64,000 nucleotides of DNA from Protaetiibacter sp. SSC-01. Its GTDB lineage: Bacteria > Actinomycetota > Actinomycetes > Actinomycetales > Microbacteriaceae. Where the stretch lies: positions 1,612,001 to 1,676,000 of the forward strand of contig NZ_CP059987.1 in NCBI RefSeq assembly GCF_014483895.1, read 5' to 3'. The translations under genes were made by a program, and so were the position numbers. Every line of letters begins with the position of its first letter. Positions within the stretch are counted from its first letter, which is position 1. The notes beneath the pieces were generated by a model. That model saw only the letters and a program-made list of their open reading frames with translations, was not told the origin of the DNA and searched no databases. This document shows positions 53,097 through 61,771 of the stretch, piece after piece.

Positions 53097-54701
53097 ATGA
53101 GCGAATCCGTCAGCCTCCCGGCGCTCGGAGAGAGTGTCACGGAAGGTACGGTGACCCGCTGGCTGAAGAAGGTCGGCGACCGCGTGGAGGTCGACGAACC
53201 TCTGCTCGAAGTCTCGACCGACAAGGTCGACACCGAGATCCCCTCCCCCGTCGCCGGCGTCATCGAGGAGATCCTCGTGGCCGAGGACGAGACCGTCGAG
53301 GTCGGAGCGCCGCTCGTGCGCATCGGCGACGGCTCGGGTGGCGGCGAGGCGGCCCCGGCCGCCGAGGCGCCTGCCGCCGAGGCCCCTGCTGCTGAGGCGC
53401 CTGCCGCCGAGGCTCCTGCCGCTGAGGCTCCTGCCGCGACTCCGGCTCCCGAGGCGGCTCCGGCCCCTGAAGCCGCTCCGGCTCCCGCGTCGGGTGGCTA
53501 CGGCTCGCCGGACGCGGCCGTCGAGGCCCCCGCCGAGGCGCCCGCCGCAGAGGCTCCGGCCGCCGTGCCCGCGCCGACGCCCGCTCCCGCGACGGAGGCC
53601 CCCGCTGCGGAGGCCCCCGTCGACACCCCGTCCGCCGAGCAGCCCGTGGGCGCCGAGCAGCCCGCGGCCGAGGCGCCCGCCGCACCGGCTCCGGAGGCCT
53701 CGGCTCCCGAGGCGCCCGCCGCCGAAGCCCCCGCCGCCGAGGCCCCTGCGGCTCCGGCCGCCGAGGCTCCCGCGGCATCCGCGTCGCACGCCGGCTACGT
53801 GACCCCGATCGTGCGCAAGCTCGCGAACGAGAAGGGCGTCGAGCTCGACAGCGTCACCGGCACCGGTGTGGGCGGTCGCATCCGCAAGCAGGACGTGCTC
53901 GCGGCCGTGGCGACCGAGGCTCCCGCCGAGGCCGCTCCGGCGCAGCCCGCCGCTGCCGCTGCTCCGGCCGCCGCCGAGGTCTCGCCGCTGCGCGGCACGA
54001 CCGTGCCGATGTCGCGCCTGCGCAAGGTCGTCGCCGAGCGCGCCGTCGTGTCGATGAACTCGACCGCGCAGCTCACGACGGTGGTCGAGGCCGACGTCAC
54101 GAAGATCGCCCAGCTCCGCGACGAGGTCAAGGCCGCGTTCCAGGAGAAGACCGGCACGAAGCTCTCCTTCATGCCGTTCTTCGCCCTCGCGGCCGCGGAG
54201 GCGCTGCGCGCCTACCCGATCATCAACGCGACGGTCGACGGCGACAACATCGTCTACCCGGAGACCGAGAACGTCTCGATCGCGGTCGACACGGAGCGCG
54301 GCCTGCTCACGCCGGTCATCCGCAACGCGGGCGACCTCGACATCGCGGGCCTCGCGAAGGAGATCGCCGACCTCGCGGAGCGCACGCGCGACAACAAGCT
54401 GAAGCCCGACGAGCTCGCCGGCGGCACGTTCACGCTGACCAACACCGGTTCGCGTGGCGCGCTGTTCGACACCCCCGTCGTGTTCCTGCCGCAGTCCGCG
54501 ATCCTCGGCACCGGTGTCGTCACGAAGAAGCCCGTCGTCGTGAGCGACGGCGGATCGGACGCCATCGCGATCCGGTCGACCGTGTACCTCGCGCTCTCGT
54601 ACGACCACCGCATCATCGACGGTGCGGACGCCGCCCGCTTCCTCGCCGCCGTCAAGGCGCGTCTCGAGGCCGGCGACTTCCGCTCCTCGCTCGGCATCTA
54701 G
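53097..54701 (+). CDS. odhB: 2-oxoglutarate dehydrogenase E2, dihydrolipoamide succinyltransferase
   Basis: 534 residues, ATG after AAGGAG. One lipoyl domain with Lys43 (TDKVDTE), an Ala/Pro/Glu-rich linker of about 140 residues made of imperfect EAPA repeats, an E3-binding domain (about 235-272, VRKLANEKGVELDSVTGTG) and a catalytic domain ending in SYDHRIIDGADAARF (His504, Asp508). It could serve the 2-oxoglutarate or the pyruvate complex, as actinobacterial E2 proteins are often shared. lipB and lipA, which install the lipoyl group, are 1.5 kb downstream. It overlaps the convergent pseudokinase gene by 4 bp at CTAG. Confidence 0.93.
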   Translation: MSESVSLPALGESVTEGTVTRWLKKVGDRVEVDEPLLEVSTDKVDTEIPSPVAGVIEEILVAEDETVEVGAPLVRIGDGSGGGEAAPAAEAPAAEAPAAEAPAAEAPAAEAPAATPAPEAAPAPEAAPAPASGGYGSPDAAVEAPAEAPAAEAPAAVPAPTPAPATEAPAAEAPVDTPSAEQPVGAEQPAAEAPAAPAPEASAPEAPAAEAPAAEAPAAPAAEAPAASASHAGYVTPIVRKLANEKGVELDSVTGTGVGGRIRKQDVLAAVATEAPAEAAPAQPAAAAAPAAAEVSPLRGTTVPMSRLRKVVAERAVVSMNSTAQLTTVVEADVTKIAQLRDEVKAAFQEKTGTKLSFMPFFALAAAEALRAYPIINATVDGDNIVYPETENVSIAVDTERGLLTPVIRNAGDLDIAGLAKEIADLAERTRDNKLKPDELAGGTFTLTNTGSRGALFDTPVVFLPQSAILGTGVVTKKPVVVSDGGSDAIAIRSTVYLALSYDHRIIDGADAARFLAAVKARLEAGDFRSSLGI

Positions 54702-56089
54702 GCGACCGCGACCCAGTCGCGGATCCGCCACCCGGCCTCGCTCCTCACCAGCAGGAGCGAGGCCGGAGCCGTCTCCGGACCCACGCGCACGAGCGCGCTG
54801 TCGCCGAGTCGCTCGACCAGCTGCGCGTCGACGGGTTCGACCCCGGAGGGCTCGGCCTCTCGCCCCTCGCGCAGCGCCGTGACCGCACGACGATCGTCCG
54901 CGAGTGCCGCCGAGCCCGCCTGATCGACCTCCTCGAGGCAGAGGAAGGACAGCTCCGCGAGGCACCGCTCGCGGCGGTCCAGGAGCGCGACCGCAGCGGC
55001 GAGCGGATCGTCGCCGGCGATCGCCGCGGAGCCGGCATCGGCGGCGGACTCCGGCTCGGCCGTCCGCTGCGCGTCGGCCGTGGGCTGCGTCTCGGGCGCG
55101 GCTCGCTGCGTCTGCGCGAGCGGCTCGGGGCCGGCATCCGCCCGCCCGTCGCTCCCGGACGGCAGCACGGCGAGCATCACGGATGCGACGGCCAGCGCCG
55201 CGCCCCCGCCGACGGCGAGTCGGCGGCGCGCCGCGGGCAGCGCGTCGAGCCGTGCACGCACGCCGGCCACGAGGGCGGGCACGCGAGCTCCGAGAGCGAA
55301 TCGCACGGGGGTGTCGGGACGGTCGTCGATACGGGCCGGCTCTCGAACGACAGGCACGAGGCGCGGCGCGGCGTCCTCTCGCGGCGCAGGTCCCTCCCGC
55401 TTCGCGATCCCCAACGGTGTCGCCGCGGCGAGCTCCGAGAGCCCCTGAGCCAACTCCTCGAGCACTCGGGCCCCGGATGCTGCGCCGACCAGCGCACCGA
55501 GCTCCCGCGCGGCGGCCGAGCGCGGCCCGTCGACACGTGCGAGGAGCAGCGCTGCGAGCTCCCGCACGGCCTCGCGATCGGCGGCGACGCCCGGCAGCCT
55601 CTCGCGGACGACCTCGGGCGAGCCAGGCGCGAAGAGCTCGGCGTGCAGGAGCCCGTCGAGCACGGGTCCCCTGTCGCTCAGCACCAGTCGAGCGGCTGAG
55701 ACCGCGCCGTGCGCGACGCCCGCGTCGTGAAGCCTCCCGATCGCGTCCGCGAGCGGCGCGAGCACGGTCACCGCCTCGCCCGCGCGCCAGACCTGCCGGT
55801 CGGCGACGACCGCGGCGAGCCTCGGCCCCGCGAGGCGTTCGACGAGGGCCGCGGGTGCCGTGTCGTCGCCGACGACGTCGAGCACGCGGATGACGCCGTC
55901 GCCGCGCGCGCGGTCGAGGGCCGCGAGCTCCCGCCGCCGCATCCGCGCCCCCACGTCGTCGAGAGCCCGCAGCAGCACCGCCGGATGCGGCTCCCGCAGC
56001 CCCAGGCGCACGAGCAGCGCCTCCGTGTGGGCGTCGCGTTCGAGCACCCGCACGACGCGGATGCCGGGGCGCTCACGGAACGTCGTCAC
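54698..56089 (-). CDS. Membrane pseudokinase-like protein
   Basis: 463 residues, GTG after AGGA. Residues 50-190 follow the C-lobe plan of a Ser/Thr protein kinase (PLADAIGRLHDAGVAHGAVS), but the HRD motif is HGA (127-129), the catalytic Asp and Asn are missing, DFG reads LDG, and no glycine loop or ATP-binding Lys is seen. One membrane helix (about 291-310) leads to an external part with two close Cys (RCLAELSFLCLEEV). It is probably an inactive scaffold or sensor. It is convergent with odhB and divergent from lipB. Alternative: an unrelated helical protein with chance similarity. Confidence 0.7.
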   Translation of the reverse strand: MTTFRERPGIRVVRVLERDAHTEALLVRLGLREPHPAVLLRALDDVGARMRRRELAALDRARGDGVIRVLDVVGDDTAPAALVERLAGPRLAAVVADRQVWRAGEAVTVLAPLADAIGRLHDAGVAHGAVSAARLVLSDRGPVLDGLLHAELFAPGSPEVVRERLPGVAADREAVRELAALLLARVDGPRSAAARELGALVGAASGARVLEELAQGLSELAAATPLGIAKREGPAPREDAAPRLVPVVREPARIDDRPDTPVRFALGARVPALVAGVRARLDALPAARRRLAVGGGAALAVASVMLAVLPSGSDGRADAGPEPLAQTQRAAPETQPTADAQRTAEPESAADAGSAAIAGDDPLAAAVALLDRRERCLAELSFLCLEEVDQAGSAALADDRRAVTALREGREAEPSGVEPVDAQLVERLGDSALVRVGPETAPASLLLVRSEAGWRIRDWVAVA

Positions 56090-56187
56090 CCGGAGATCCT
56101 CGCTCCGCCACCCTCCGCGGGGTCCCCGAGCGACAGCCGATCGTGCAATACCTCGCCGTCATCCGATGTGGACGACCCGACTCCGCA

Positions 56188-56193
56188 TAGAGT
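56188..56193 (+). promoter_or_regulatory. -10 hexamer TAGAGT (leaderless) of lipB
   Basis: TAGAGT, 6 bases, GTG at 56200. Confidence 0.6.
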
Positions 56194-56199
56194 GGACAC

Positions 56200-56865
56200 G
56201 TGGTCGACTACGTCGACGCGGGGCTAAGCGCCAACTCCGTGTCGTATTCGACGGCCCTCGAGCGTCAACGTGCCCTGCACGCCGACGTCGCGACCGGCCG
56301 GGCGCCCGATACCGTGCTCCTCCTCGAGCACCCCTCCGTCTACACCGCGGGGAAGCGCACAGCACCCGACGAACGGCCCGATGACGGCACCCCCGTCGTC
56401 GACGTCGACCGGGGCGGCAAGATCACCTGGCACGGACCCGGGCAGCTCGTCGGCTACCCGATCGTGCGGCTCGCCGACCCCGTGGACGTCGTCGCCTACG
56501 TGCGTCGTCTCGAGGGGCTGCTGATCGGCGTGCTCGCCGACCACGGCATCCACGGCACGCGCGTCGAGGGGCGCAGCGGCGTCTGGATCGAGCGGCCGGG
56601 ACGGCCGGCCGACAAGATCGCGGCCATCGGCATCCGCGTCGCCGACGGCGTCACGATGCACGGCTTCGCGCTCAACTGCAGCAACGACCTCGAGCCCTAC
56701 GCCCGGATCGTGGCGTGCGGCATCCGCGACGCGGGGGTCACGACGATGAGCCGCGAGCTCGGCCGCCTCGTCACCCCGTCCGATGTCGTGCCGGATGTCG
56801 TCCGTCGCTTCGAGGACGCCCTCGCGGGCAGCCTGCTCCCGGCTCGCGCGGGGGTGCTCGCATGA
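56200..56865 (+). CDS. lipB: Octanoyl-ACP:protein N-octanoyltransferase
   Basis: 221 residues. It moves octanoate from acyl carrier protein to the lipoyl lysine of E2 and GcvH proteins. The catalytic pair is Cys172 (VACGIRD) and Lys138 (PADKIAAIG). [18 protein letters not shown] is the family signature. GTG start, probably leaderless. Its stop overlaps the lipA start (ATGA). Confidence 0.96.
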   Translation: MVDYVDAGLSANSVSYSTALERQRALHADVATGRAPDTVLLLEHPSVYTAGKRTAPDERPDDGTPVVDVDRGGKITWHGPGQLVGYPIVRLADPVDVVAYVRRLEGLLIGVLADHGIHGTRVEGRSGVWIERPGRPADKIAAIGIRVADGVTMHGFALNCSNDLEPYARIVACGIRDAGVTTMSRELGRLVTPSDVVPDVVRRFEDALAGSLLPARAGVLA

Positions 56866-57851
56866 GCGCCGAGCCCGGAGGCCGCAAGCTCCTGCGCCTC
56901 GAGGTACGCAACGCCCAGACGCCCATCGAGCGCAAGCCCGAGTGGATCAAGACGCGCGCCAAGATGGGCCCGGAGTACACGGCGCTGCACTCCCTCGTGA
57001 AGTCGGAGGAGCTGCACACCGTGTGCCAGGAGGCCGGCTGCCCCAACATCTACGAGTGCTGGGAGGATCGCGAGGCCACGTTCCTCATCGGTGGCAGCCA
57101 GTGCACGCGACGCTGCGACTTCTGCCAGATCGACACCGGCAAGCCCGCGCAGTACGACACCGACGAGCCGCGACGCGTCGCCGAGTCGGTGCAGCGGATG
57201 GGCCTGCGCTACGCGACCGTCACGGGCGTCGCGCGCGACGACCTGCCCGACGAGGGCGCGTGGCTGCACGCCGAGACCGTGCGCGCGATCCACACCGCGA
57301 ACCCCGGCACGGGAGTCGAGATCCTCGCGACCGACTTCTCGGGCAACCCCGAGCTGCTCGCCGAGGTCTTCGAGAGCCGCCCGGAGGTGTTCGCGCACAA
57401 CGTCGAGACGGTCCCGCGGATCTTCAAGCGCATCCGTCCGGCCTTCCGTTACGAGCGCTCGCTCGGCGTGCTGACGATGGCGCGGGATGCCGGACTCATC
57501 ACGAAGTCGAACCTCATCCTCGGCATGGGCGAGGAGCGCGAGGAGGTCAGCCAGGCGCTGCGGGACCTGCGCGACGCGGGATGCGACATCATCACGCTCA
57601 CGCAGTACCTGCGGCCGTCGCCGCGGCACCTGCCCGTGGCGCGGTGGGTGCGGCCCGAGGAGTTCGTGGAGCTCAAGGAGGAGGCCGAGGAGCTCGGCTT
57701 CCTGGGCGTGCTCGCCGGCCCTCTCGTGCGGTCGAGCTACCGCGCGGGTCGGCTGTGGGCGCGATCGATGCTCGCGAAGGGGCGCGACATCCCCGAGACC
57801 CTGCGGCATCTCGCCGAGAGCGAAGCGGCTTTCGCGCAGGCGGTGTCGTAG
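56862..57851 (+). CDS. lipA: Lipoyl synthase
   Basis: 329 residues. Radical SAM enzyme that inserts two sulfurs into the octanoyl group. The auxiliary cluster ligands Cys55, Cys60 and Cys66 ([12 protein letters not shown]) and the radical SAM ligands Cys81, Cys85 and Cys88 (CTRRCDFC) are present. The C-terminal RSSYRAG serine motif is also present ([10 protein letters not shown]). Cotranscribed with lipB. It serves OdhB upstream. Confidence 0.97.
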   Translation: MSAEPGGRKLLRLEVRNAQTPIERKPEWIKTRAKMGPEYTALHSLVKSEELHTVCQEAGCPNIYECWEDREATFLIGGSQCTRRCDFCQIDTGKPAQYDTDEPRRVAESVQRMGLRYATVTGVARDDLPDEGAWLHAETVRAIHTANPGTGVEILATDFSGNPELLAEVFESRPEVFAHNVETVPRIFKRIRPAFRYERSLGVLTMARDAGLITKSNLILGMGEEREEVSQALRDLRDAGCDIITLTQYLRPSPRHLPVARWVRPEEFVELKEEAEELGFLGVLAGPLVRSSYRAGRLWARSMLAKGRDIPETLRHLAESEAAFAQAVS

Positions 57852-57858
57852 CACGCCC

Positions 57859-57864
57859 TAGGCT
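57859..57864 (+). promoter_or_regulatory. -10 hexamer TAGGCT of the DUF4191 gene
   Basis: TAGGCT, 7 bases (GGAAGGC), ATG at 57872. The spacer itself resembles a ribosome site, so the gene may be translated both from a lipBA transcript and from a leaderless one. Confidence 0.55.
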
Positions 57865-57871
57865 GGAAGGC

Positions 57872-58573
57872 ATGGCACGCAGCACCCCCGAGAAGGAACC
57901 CGGCCGCCTCAAGCAGATGTGGCAGGTCTTCCAGATGACCCGCCGGTACGACCCGGCCATCACCTGGCTCCTCATCCTCGCCTTCATCGCGCCCATCGCC
58001 GTCACGATCGTGCTGTCGGTGGTGTTCTTCGGCGACAACTGGCTCGGCATCGTGCTCACGATCATCACGGGCGTGCTCGCGGGCATGCTGCTCGCGCTCC
58101 TCGTGCTCGGTCGCCGCGCCGAGCGCGCCGCGTACTCGCAGATCGCCGGTCAGCCGGGTGCCGTCGGCGCGGTGCTCAAGAACGGCCTGCGTCGCTCGTG
58201 GATCGGCAGCGAGGAGCCCATCGCGTTCAGCCCGAAGACCCGCGACGCCGTGTACCGCGCGGTGGGCCGCGCCGGTGTCGTGCTCATCGGCGAGGGCCCG
58301 CGCTCGCGCACTCAGCCGATGGTCGACAAGGAGCGCGCCAACGTGGCCCGCCTGCTGCCGAACGTGCCCGTGCACCTCTTCTTCGCGGGCCCGGATGCCG
58401 ACGCGGTGCCGCTGCACAAGATCGCCTCGAGCCTCAACAAGCTCCCGCGCAAGCTCACGAAGGCCGAGGTCATCCAGGTCGACAAGCGCCTCACGTCGGT
58501 CGCCAAGGTCAAGGGCTTCAAGATCCCCGGCGGCATCGACCCGATGCGCATGCGGGCTCCGCGCCCGCGTTGA
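57872..58573 (+). CDS. DUF4191 membrane protein
   Basis: 233 residues. A cytoplasmic start (KQMWQVFQMTRRYDP) precedes two adjacent membrane helices (about 33-80), then a soluble domain (GQPGAVGAVLKNGLRRSW, RTQPMVDKERANVARLLPNVPV). DUF4191 is conserved in Actinobacteria immediately downstream of lipA. Function unknown. The linkage suggests a role near lipoylation or envelope homeostasis, but nothing in the sequence proves it. Confidence 0.9.
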   Translation: MARSTPEKEPGRLKQMWQVFQMTRRYDPAITWLLILAFIAPIAVTIVLSVVFFGDNWLGIVLTIITGVLAGMLLALLVLGRRAERAAYSQIAGQPGAVGAVLKNGLRRSWIGSEEPIAFSPKTRDAVYRAVGRAGVVLIGEGPRSRTQPMVDKERANVARLLPNVPVHLFFAGPDADAVPLHKIASSLNKLPRKLTKAEVIQVDKRLTSVAKVKGFKIPGGIDPMRMRAPRPR

Positions 58574-58591
58574 TCTGACGCTCGCGCCGGG

Positions 58592-59581
58592 TCAGGCGCG
58601 CTCGAGCAGCCACACGGCCATGTTGGAACCGCTGCCGCCGATGCAGGTCTGGTAGTAGCCCGCGTAGCCGCGCGGGATCGCGGATGCGTCGGCGCCGTAC
58701 ACGAGCCCGCTGACGACGCCCGCGACGCGGTAGGTGCCGTAGCCGGAGAACTCGACGAGCGAGCCCGCTCCGATGCGCCCCCAGGCGCTCCCGCCGCAGC
58801 CCCAGTGCTCGGCGGCGTAGAAGGCGCCCCCGAGGTATCCGGCGATCTGCGGCACGTTGACGGAGCCGCGGCACGCGTCGATCTGGCCCTGACCTCCGGA
58901 CGTCCAGATGCCCTCGACGTGCGCGACGCCCCCCGCGACGGATGCCGGCGCGGCACCGCGGGAGGCCCCGACCCAGCGTGCGTGAGGTGCTGCCGCGGCC
59001 GCGGCAGCGGCCGCACGGGCGGCCTCCTCAGCGGCGATGCGGGCCTGCTCGGCCTCCCAGGCTGCCACCGCCGTGGCGAGCTCCTCCTGCGCGGCCACGA
59101 GGGCGGCCTCGCCCTCCTCGACGAGCAGCAGCGCGGCCTCGGTGAGCCCGGCGCGCAGCGACTCCTCGGGCCACACGAGCAGCGATCGTGCGTCGACGAG
59201 GGCCTGGTGGGCGAGCTCGATCTCGCTCGTGAGCGCGACGCGCACCGCGTCGTCGAGCACGCGGCCGTCCGCCGCCTCGTGAGCGGCCGCGGCATCCGCG
59301 AGCTCCGCCTCGAGTGCGCCCGCCCGCTCGACGAGCACGGCACGAGCGGACTCGGCCACGGCGGCGGTGCGCGCGGCCCGCGTGCCCGCCGTGGCGGATG
59401 CGTCGGCCGGGGCGGCTGCGGGGCTCACGACGGAGACGGCCACGAGCGTCGCGGCGGCGAAGAGGGCGCCGCGTGCGGCGACGCCCGCCGAGACCGTGCG
59501 CTGCCGGCGCGCGGGCGGCGTCCGCAGCAGATGCCGTGGCGCCGACGCTGTGCCGTGCCAACTGTGACCGACGGTGGTCAT
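58592..59581 (-). CDS. Secreted helical-stalk protein with sortase-like C-terminal domain
   Basis: 329 residues. A long basic N-terminus and hydrophobic segment (about 37-55) form a signal peptide or anchor. Residues 65-200 are an Ala/Glu-rich helical stalk. The last 120 residues are beta-rich with His259 (AAEHWGCGG), Cys313 (YYQTCIGG) and Arg328 (LLERA), an order compatible with the His-Cys-Arg triad of sortases (TC motif, then Arg). No sorting signal substrates are in the window. If active it could be a transpeptidase or peptidase. The assignment rests on motif order only. Confidence 0.65.
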   Translation of the reverse strand: MTTVGHSWHGTASAPRHLLRTPPARRQRTVSAGVAARGALFAAATLVAVSVVSPAAAPADASATAGTRAARTAAVAESARAVLVERAGALEAELADAAAAHEAADGRVLDDAVRVALTSEIELAHQALVDARSLLVWPEESLRAGLTEAALLLVEEGEAALVAAQEELATAVAAWEAEQARIAAEEAARAAAAAAAAAPHARWVGASRGAAPASVAGGVAHVEGIWTSGGQGQIDACRGSVNVPQIAGYLGGAFYAAEHWGCGGSAWGRIGAGSLVEFSGYGTYRVAGVVSGLVYGADASAIPRGYAGYYQTCIGGSGSNMAVWLLERA

Positions 59582-59690
59582 ACCCGTACCTCGCCATCCG
59601 CTTTCGCGTGGTGAGACGTCGGGTACGCCTCGTTCTGCGCTCAGTCTGGCGCGTTTTGTCCCCTACGACAAATTTCGGGGTACAGGGCGC

Positions 59691-60116
59691 TCAGACGCGC
59701 ACGAGGACGGTGCCTGCGGCCTTGTCGTGGAAGCCTCGCTGGTCGCGATCCCAGATGAGGGCGGGGATCGCGAGGCACAGCAGGAGCGTGCGCACGAGCG
59801 GCCGCCAGAGGCCGAGGTAGCCGCCCACCAGCGGCACGACGCGAAGACGCACGATGAGGTGCCCGAGGCTGCCGTTGGCCACGAGCAGGAACACGAACTG
59901 CAGGGCGGCGAAGATGCCGAGCGTGATGAAGGGGTCGGCGCCGATCTCCGGCGAGCGGAAGAACGCCCATGAGAGCAGGTAGGCGATGCCCCAGTCGATG
60001 AGGATCGCGACGACCCGCCGGCCGAGACGCCCGATCGAGCGCGGGCCGTGCTCGGGGAGCCCGAGACGCTCCCCCGGCCAGCGGTTCTCGACGGGCTGGG
60101 CGGATGGGGAGCTCAC
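59691..60116 (-). CDS. RDD family membrane protein
   Basis: 141 residues, GTG start, leaderless. Three or four helices. The family motif appears as RVVAILIDWGIAYLLSWAF with Arg and Asp. RDD proteins are of uncertain function, and some take part in ion transport. It diverges from glnA, and its -35 region would overlap the GlnR box of glnA. Confidence 0.88.
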   Translation of the reverse strand: MSSPSAQPVENRWPGERLGLPEHGPRSIGRLGRRVVAILIDWGIAYLLSWAFFRSPEIGADPFITLGIFAALQFVFLLVANGSLGHLIVRLRVVPLVGGYLGLWRPLVRTLLLCLAIPALIWDRDQRGFHDKAAGTVLVRV

Positions 60117-60122
60117 GCTCCA

Positions 60123-60128
60123 ACTCTA
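60123..60128 (-). promoter_or_regulatory. -10 hexamer TAGAGT (leaderless) of the RDD gene
   Basis: TAGAGT, 6 bases, GTG at 60116. The -35 position (about 60146-60151) lies inside the GlnR box. Confidence 0.55.
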
Positions 60129-60139
60129 GGGTCCGGTGT

Positions 60140-60177
60140 GTAACACGCCCGAAACAATGCGGTCATGGTCGGGAAAT
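60140..60177 (+). promoter_or_regulatory. Double GlnR box upstream of glnA
   Basis: GTAAC-N6-GAAAC-N6-GTCAT-N6-GAAAT: a full double a/b site with 6-bp spacers. The first pair matches the consensus exactly, the second with two changes. It ends 70 bp before the ATG. Confidence 0.85.
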
Positions 60178-60187
60178 GCCGCGCACA

Positions 60188-60193
60188 TACCCT
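60188..60193 (+). promoter_or_regulatory. -10 hexamer TACCCT of glnA
   Basis: TACCCT begins 10 bases after the GlnR box, so the box covers the -35 region and centres near -41, a classic activator position. Confidence 0.6.
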
Positions 60194-60247
60194 CTCACGT
60201 GGCTGCACCCGTAGCCGACCCGTTCCACGCCCTTGGAGTAATCCCCT

Positions 60248-61684
60248 ATGTCCAAGCCTCTGTTCAGCGACTCCTCCGAGGTGCTGAAGTTCATCAAGGA
60301 CACGGATGTCAAGTTCATCGACATCCGCTTCACCGACCTTCCCGGTGTGCAGCAGCACTTCAACATCCCCGCCGCGACGGTGGATGAGGACTTCTTCACC
60401 GTGGGCCAGCTCTTCGACGGCTCGTCGATCCGCGGCTTCCAGTCGATCCACGAGTCCGACCTCCAGCTCATCCCGGACATCTCGACGGCGTACGTCGACC
60501 CGTTCCGCACCGAGCGCACGCTCGTCATCGTCTTCGACATCTACAACCCGCGCAACGGCGAGATCTACGGTCGCGACCCGCGCCAGGTCGCGAAGAAGGC
60601 GGAGAAGTACCTCGCGTCGACGGGCATCGCCGACACGGCGTACTTCGCGCCCGAGGCCGAGTTCTACATCTTCGACGACGTGCGCTACGAGGTGAAGCAG
60701 AACAAGTCGTACTACGAGGTCGACTCGTCGGAGGCCGCGTGGAACTCGGGTCGCGCCGAGGAGGGTGGCAACCTCGCCAACAAGACCCCCTACAAGGGCG
60801 GCTACTTCCCCGTCACGCCGGTCGACCAGCACGCCGACCTGCGCGACGACATCGTCCTGAAGCTCCAGGAGGTCGGGCTCGAGGTCGAGCGCGCCCACCA
60901 CGAGGTCGGCACCGCCGGCCAGGGCGAGATCAACTACAAGTTCGACACCATGGTCCACGCCGGTGACGACATCCTGAAGTTCAAGTACATCGTCAAGAAC
61001 ACGGCGCTCGAGTGGGGCAAGACGGCGACCTTCATGCCGAAGCCGCTCATGGGCGACAACGGTTCGGGTATGCACACGCACCAGTCGCTGTGGAACGACG
61101 GCAAGCCGCTGTTCTACGACGAGCAGGGCTACGGCGGCCTGTCGGACATCGCGCGCTGGTACATCGGCGGCATCCTCAAGCACGCCGCGTCGCTCGCCGC
61201 GTTCACGAACCCGACGGTCAACTCCTACCACCGCCTCATCCCGGGCTTCGAGGCCCCCGTCAACCTGGTCTACTCGGCCGGCAACCGCTCCGCCTCGATC
61301 CGCATCCCGATCACGGGCACCAACCCGAAGGCCAAGCGCATCGAGTACCGCGCGCCCGACGCCTCCGGCAACCCGTACCTCGCGTTCGCGGCCCAGCTCA
61401 TGGCGGGCATCGACGGCATCAAGAACAAGATCGAGCCGCACGAGCCCGTCGACAAGGACCTCTACGAGCTCCCGCCGGAGGAGGCCAAGGGCATCCCGCA
61501 GCTGCCCGGCTCGCTCGGCGAGGCGCTCGACGCGCTCGAGGCCGACCACGACTACCTCCTCGAGGGCGGCGTGTTCACGAAGGACCTCATCGACGCGTGG
61601 CTCGACTACAAGCGCGAGAAGGAGCTCCTCCCCTTCGCGCAGCGTCCGCACCCCTTCGAGTACGAGCTGTACTTCGGGGTCTGA
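60248..61684 (+). CDS. glnA: Glutamine synthetase type I
   Basis: 478 residues, ATG start after TGGAG. It makes glutamine from glutamate, ammonia and ATP. GSI signatures: DGSSIRGF near the N-terminus, metal ligands in [10 protein letters not shown], the ATP-site segment [33 protein letters not shown], and the adenylylation-site tyrosine in [10 protein letters not shown]. It is therefore probably controlled both by GlnR and by adenylylation. A strong terminator follows. Confidence 0.97.
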   Translation: MSKPLFSDSSEVLKFIKDTDVKFIDIRFTDLPGVQQHFNIPAATVDEDFFTVGQLFDGSSIRGFQSIHESDLQLIPDISTAYVDPFRTERTLVIVFDIYNPRNGEIYGRDPRQVAKKAEKYLASTGIADTAYFAPEAEFYIFDDVRYEVKQNKSYYEVDSSEAAWNSGRAEEGGNLANKTPYKGGYFPVTPVDQHADLRDDIVLKLQEVGLEVERAHHEVGTAGQGEINYKFDTMVHAGDDILKFKYIVKNTALEWGKTATFMPKPLMGDNGSGMHTHQSLWNDGKPLFYDEQGYGGLSDIARWYIGGILKHAASLAAFTNPTVNSYHRLIPGFEAPVNLVYSAGNRSASIRIPITGTNPKAKRIEYRAPDASGNPYLAFAAQLMAGIDGIKNKIEPHEPVDKDLYELPPEEAKGIPQLPGSLGEALDALEADHDYLLEGGVFTKDLIDAWLDYKREKELLPFAQRPHPFEYELYFGV

Positions 61685-61709
61685 GCTCCCTGCACAGCAC
61701 AGCAGCGAA

Positions 61710-61747
61710 ACGGACGGGCCGTCTCCTTCGGGAGGCGGCCCGTCCGT
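61710..61747. terminator. Terminator between convergent glnA and the UDP-glucose dehydrogenase gene
   Basis: A 17-bp stem (ACGGACGGGCCGTCTCC and GGAGGCGGCCCGTCCGT, one wobble pair) with a TTCG tetraloop, between the two stops. No long T tract is present, so stem strength would do the work in both directions. Confidence 0.8.
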
Positions 61748-61771
61748 CGTGTGCAGCGGTTGCGGCGGGCG

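Noticed and set aside
53330-53790. Possible frameshift or assembly error in the Ala/Pro/Glu-rich part of odhB
   Set aside because: The frame is continuous and such linkers are normal between lipoyl and E3-binding domains.
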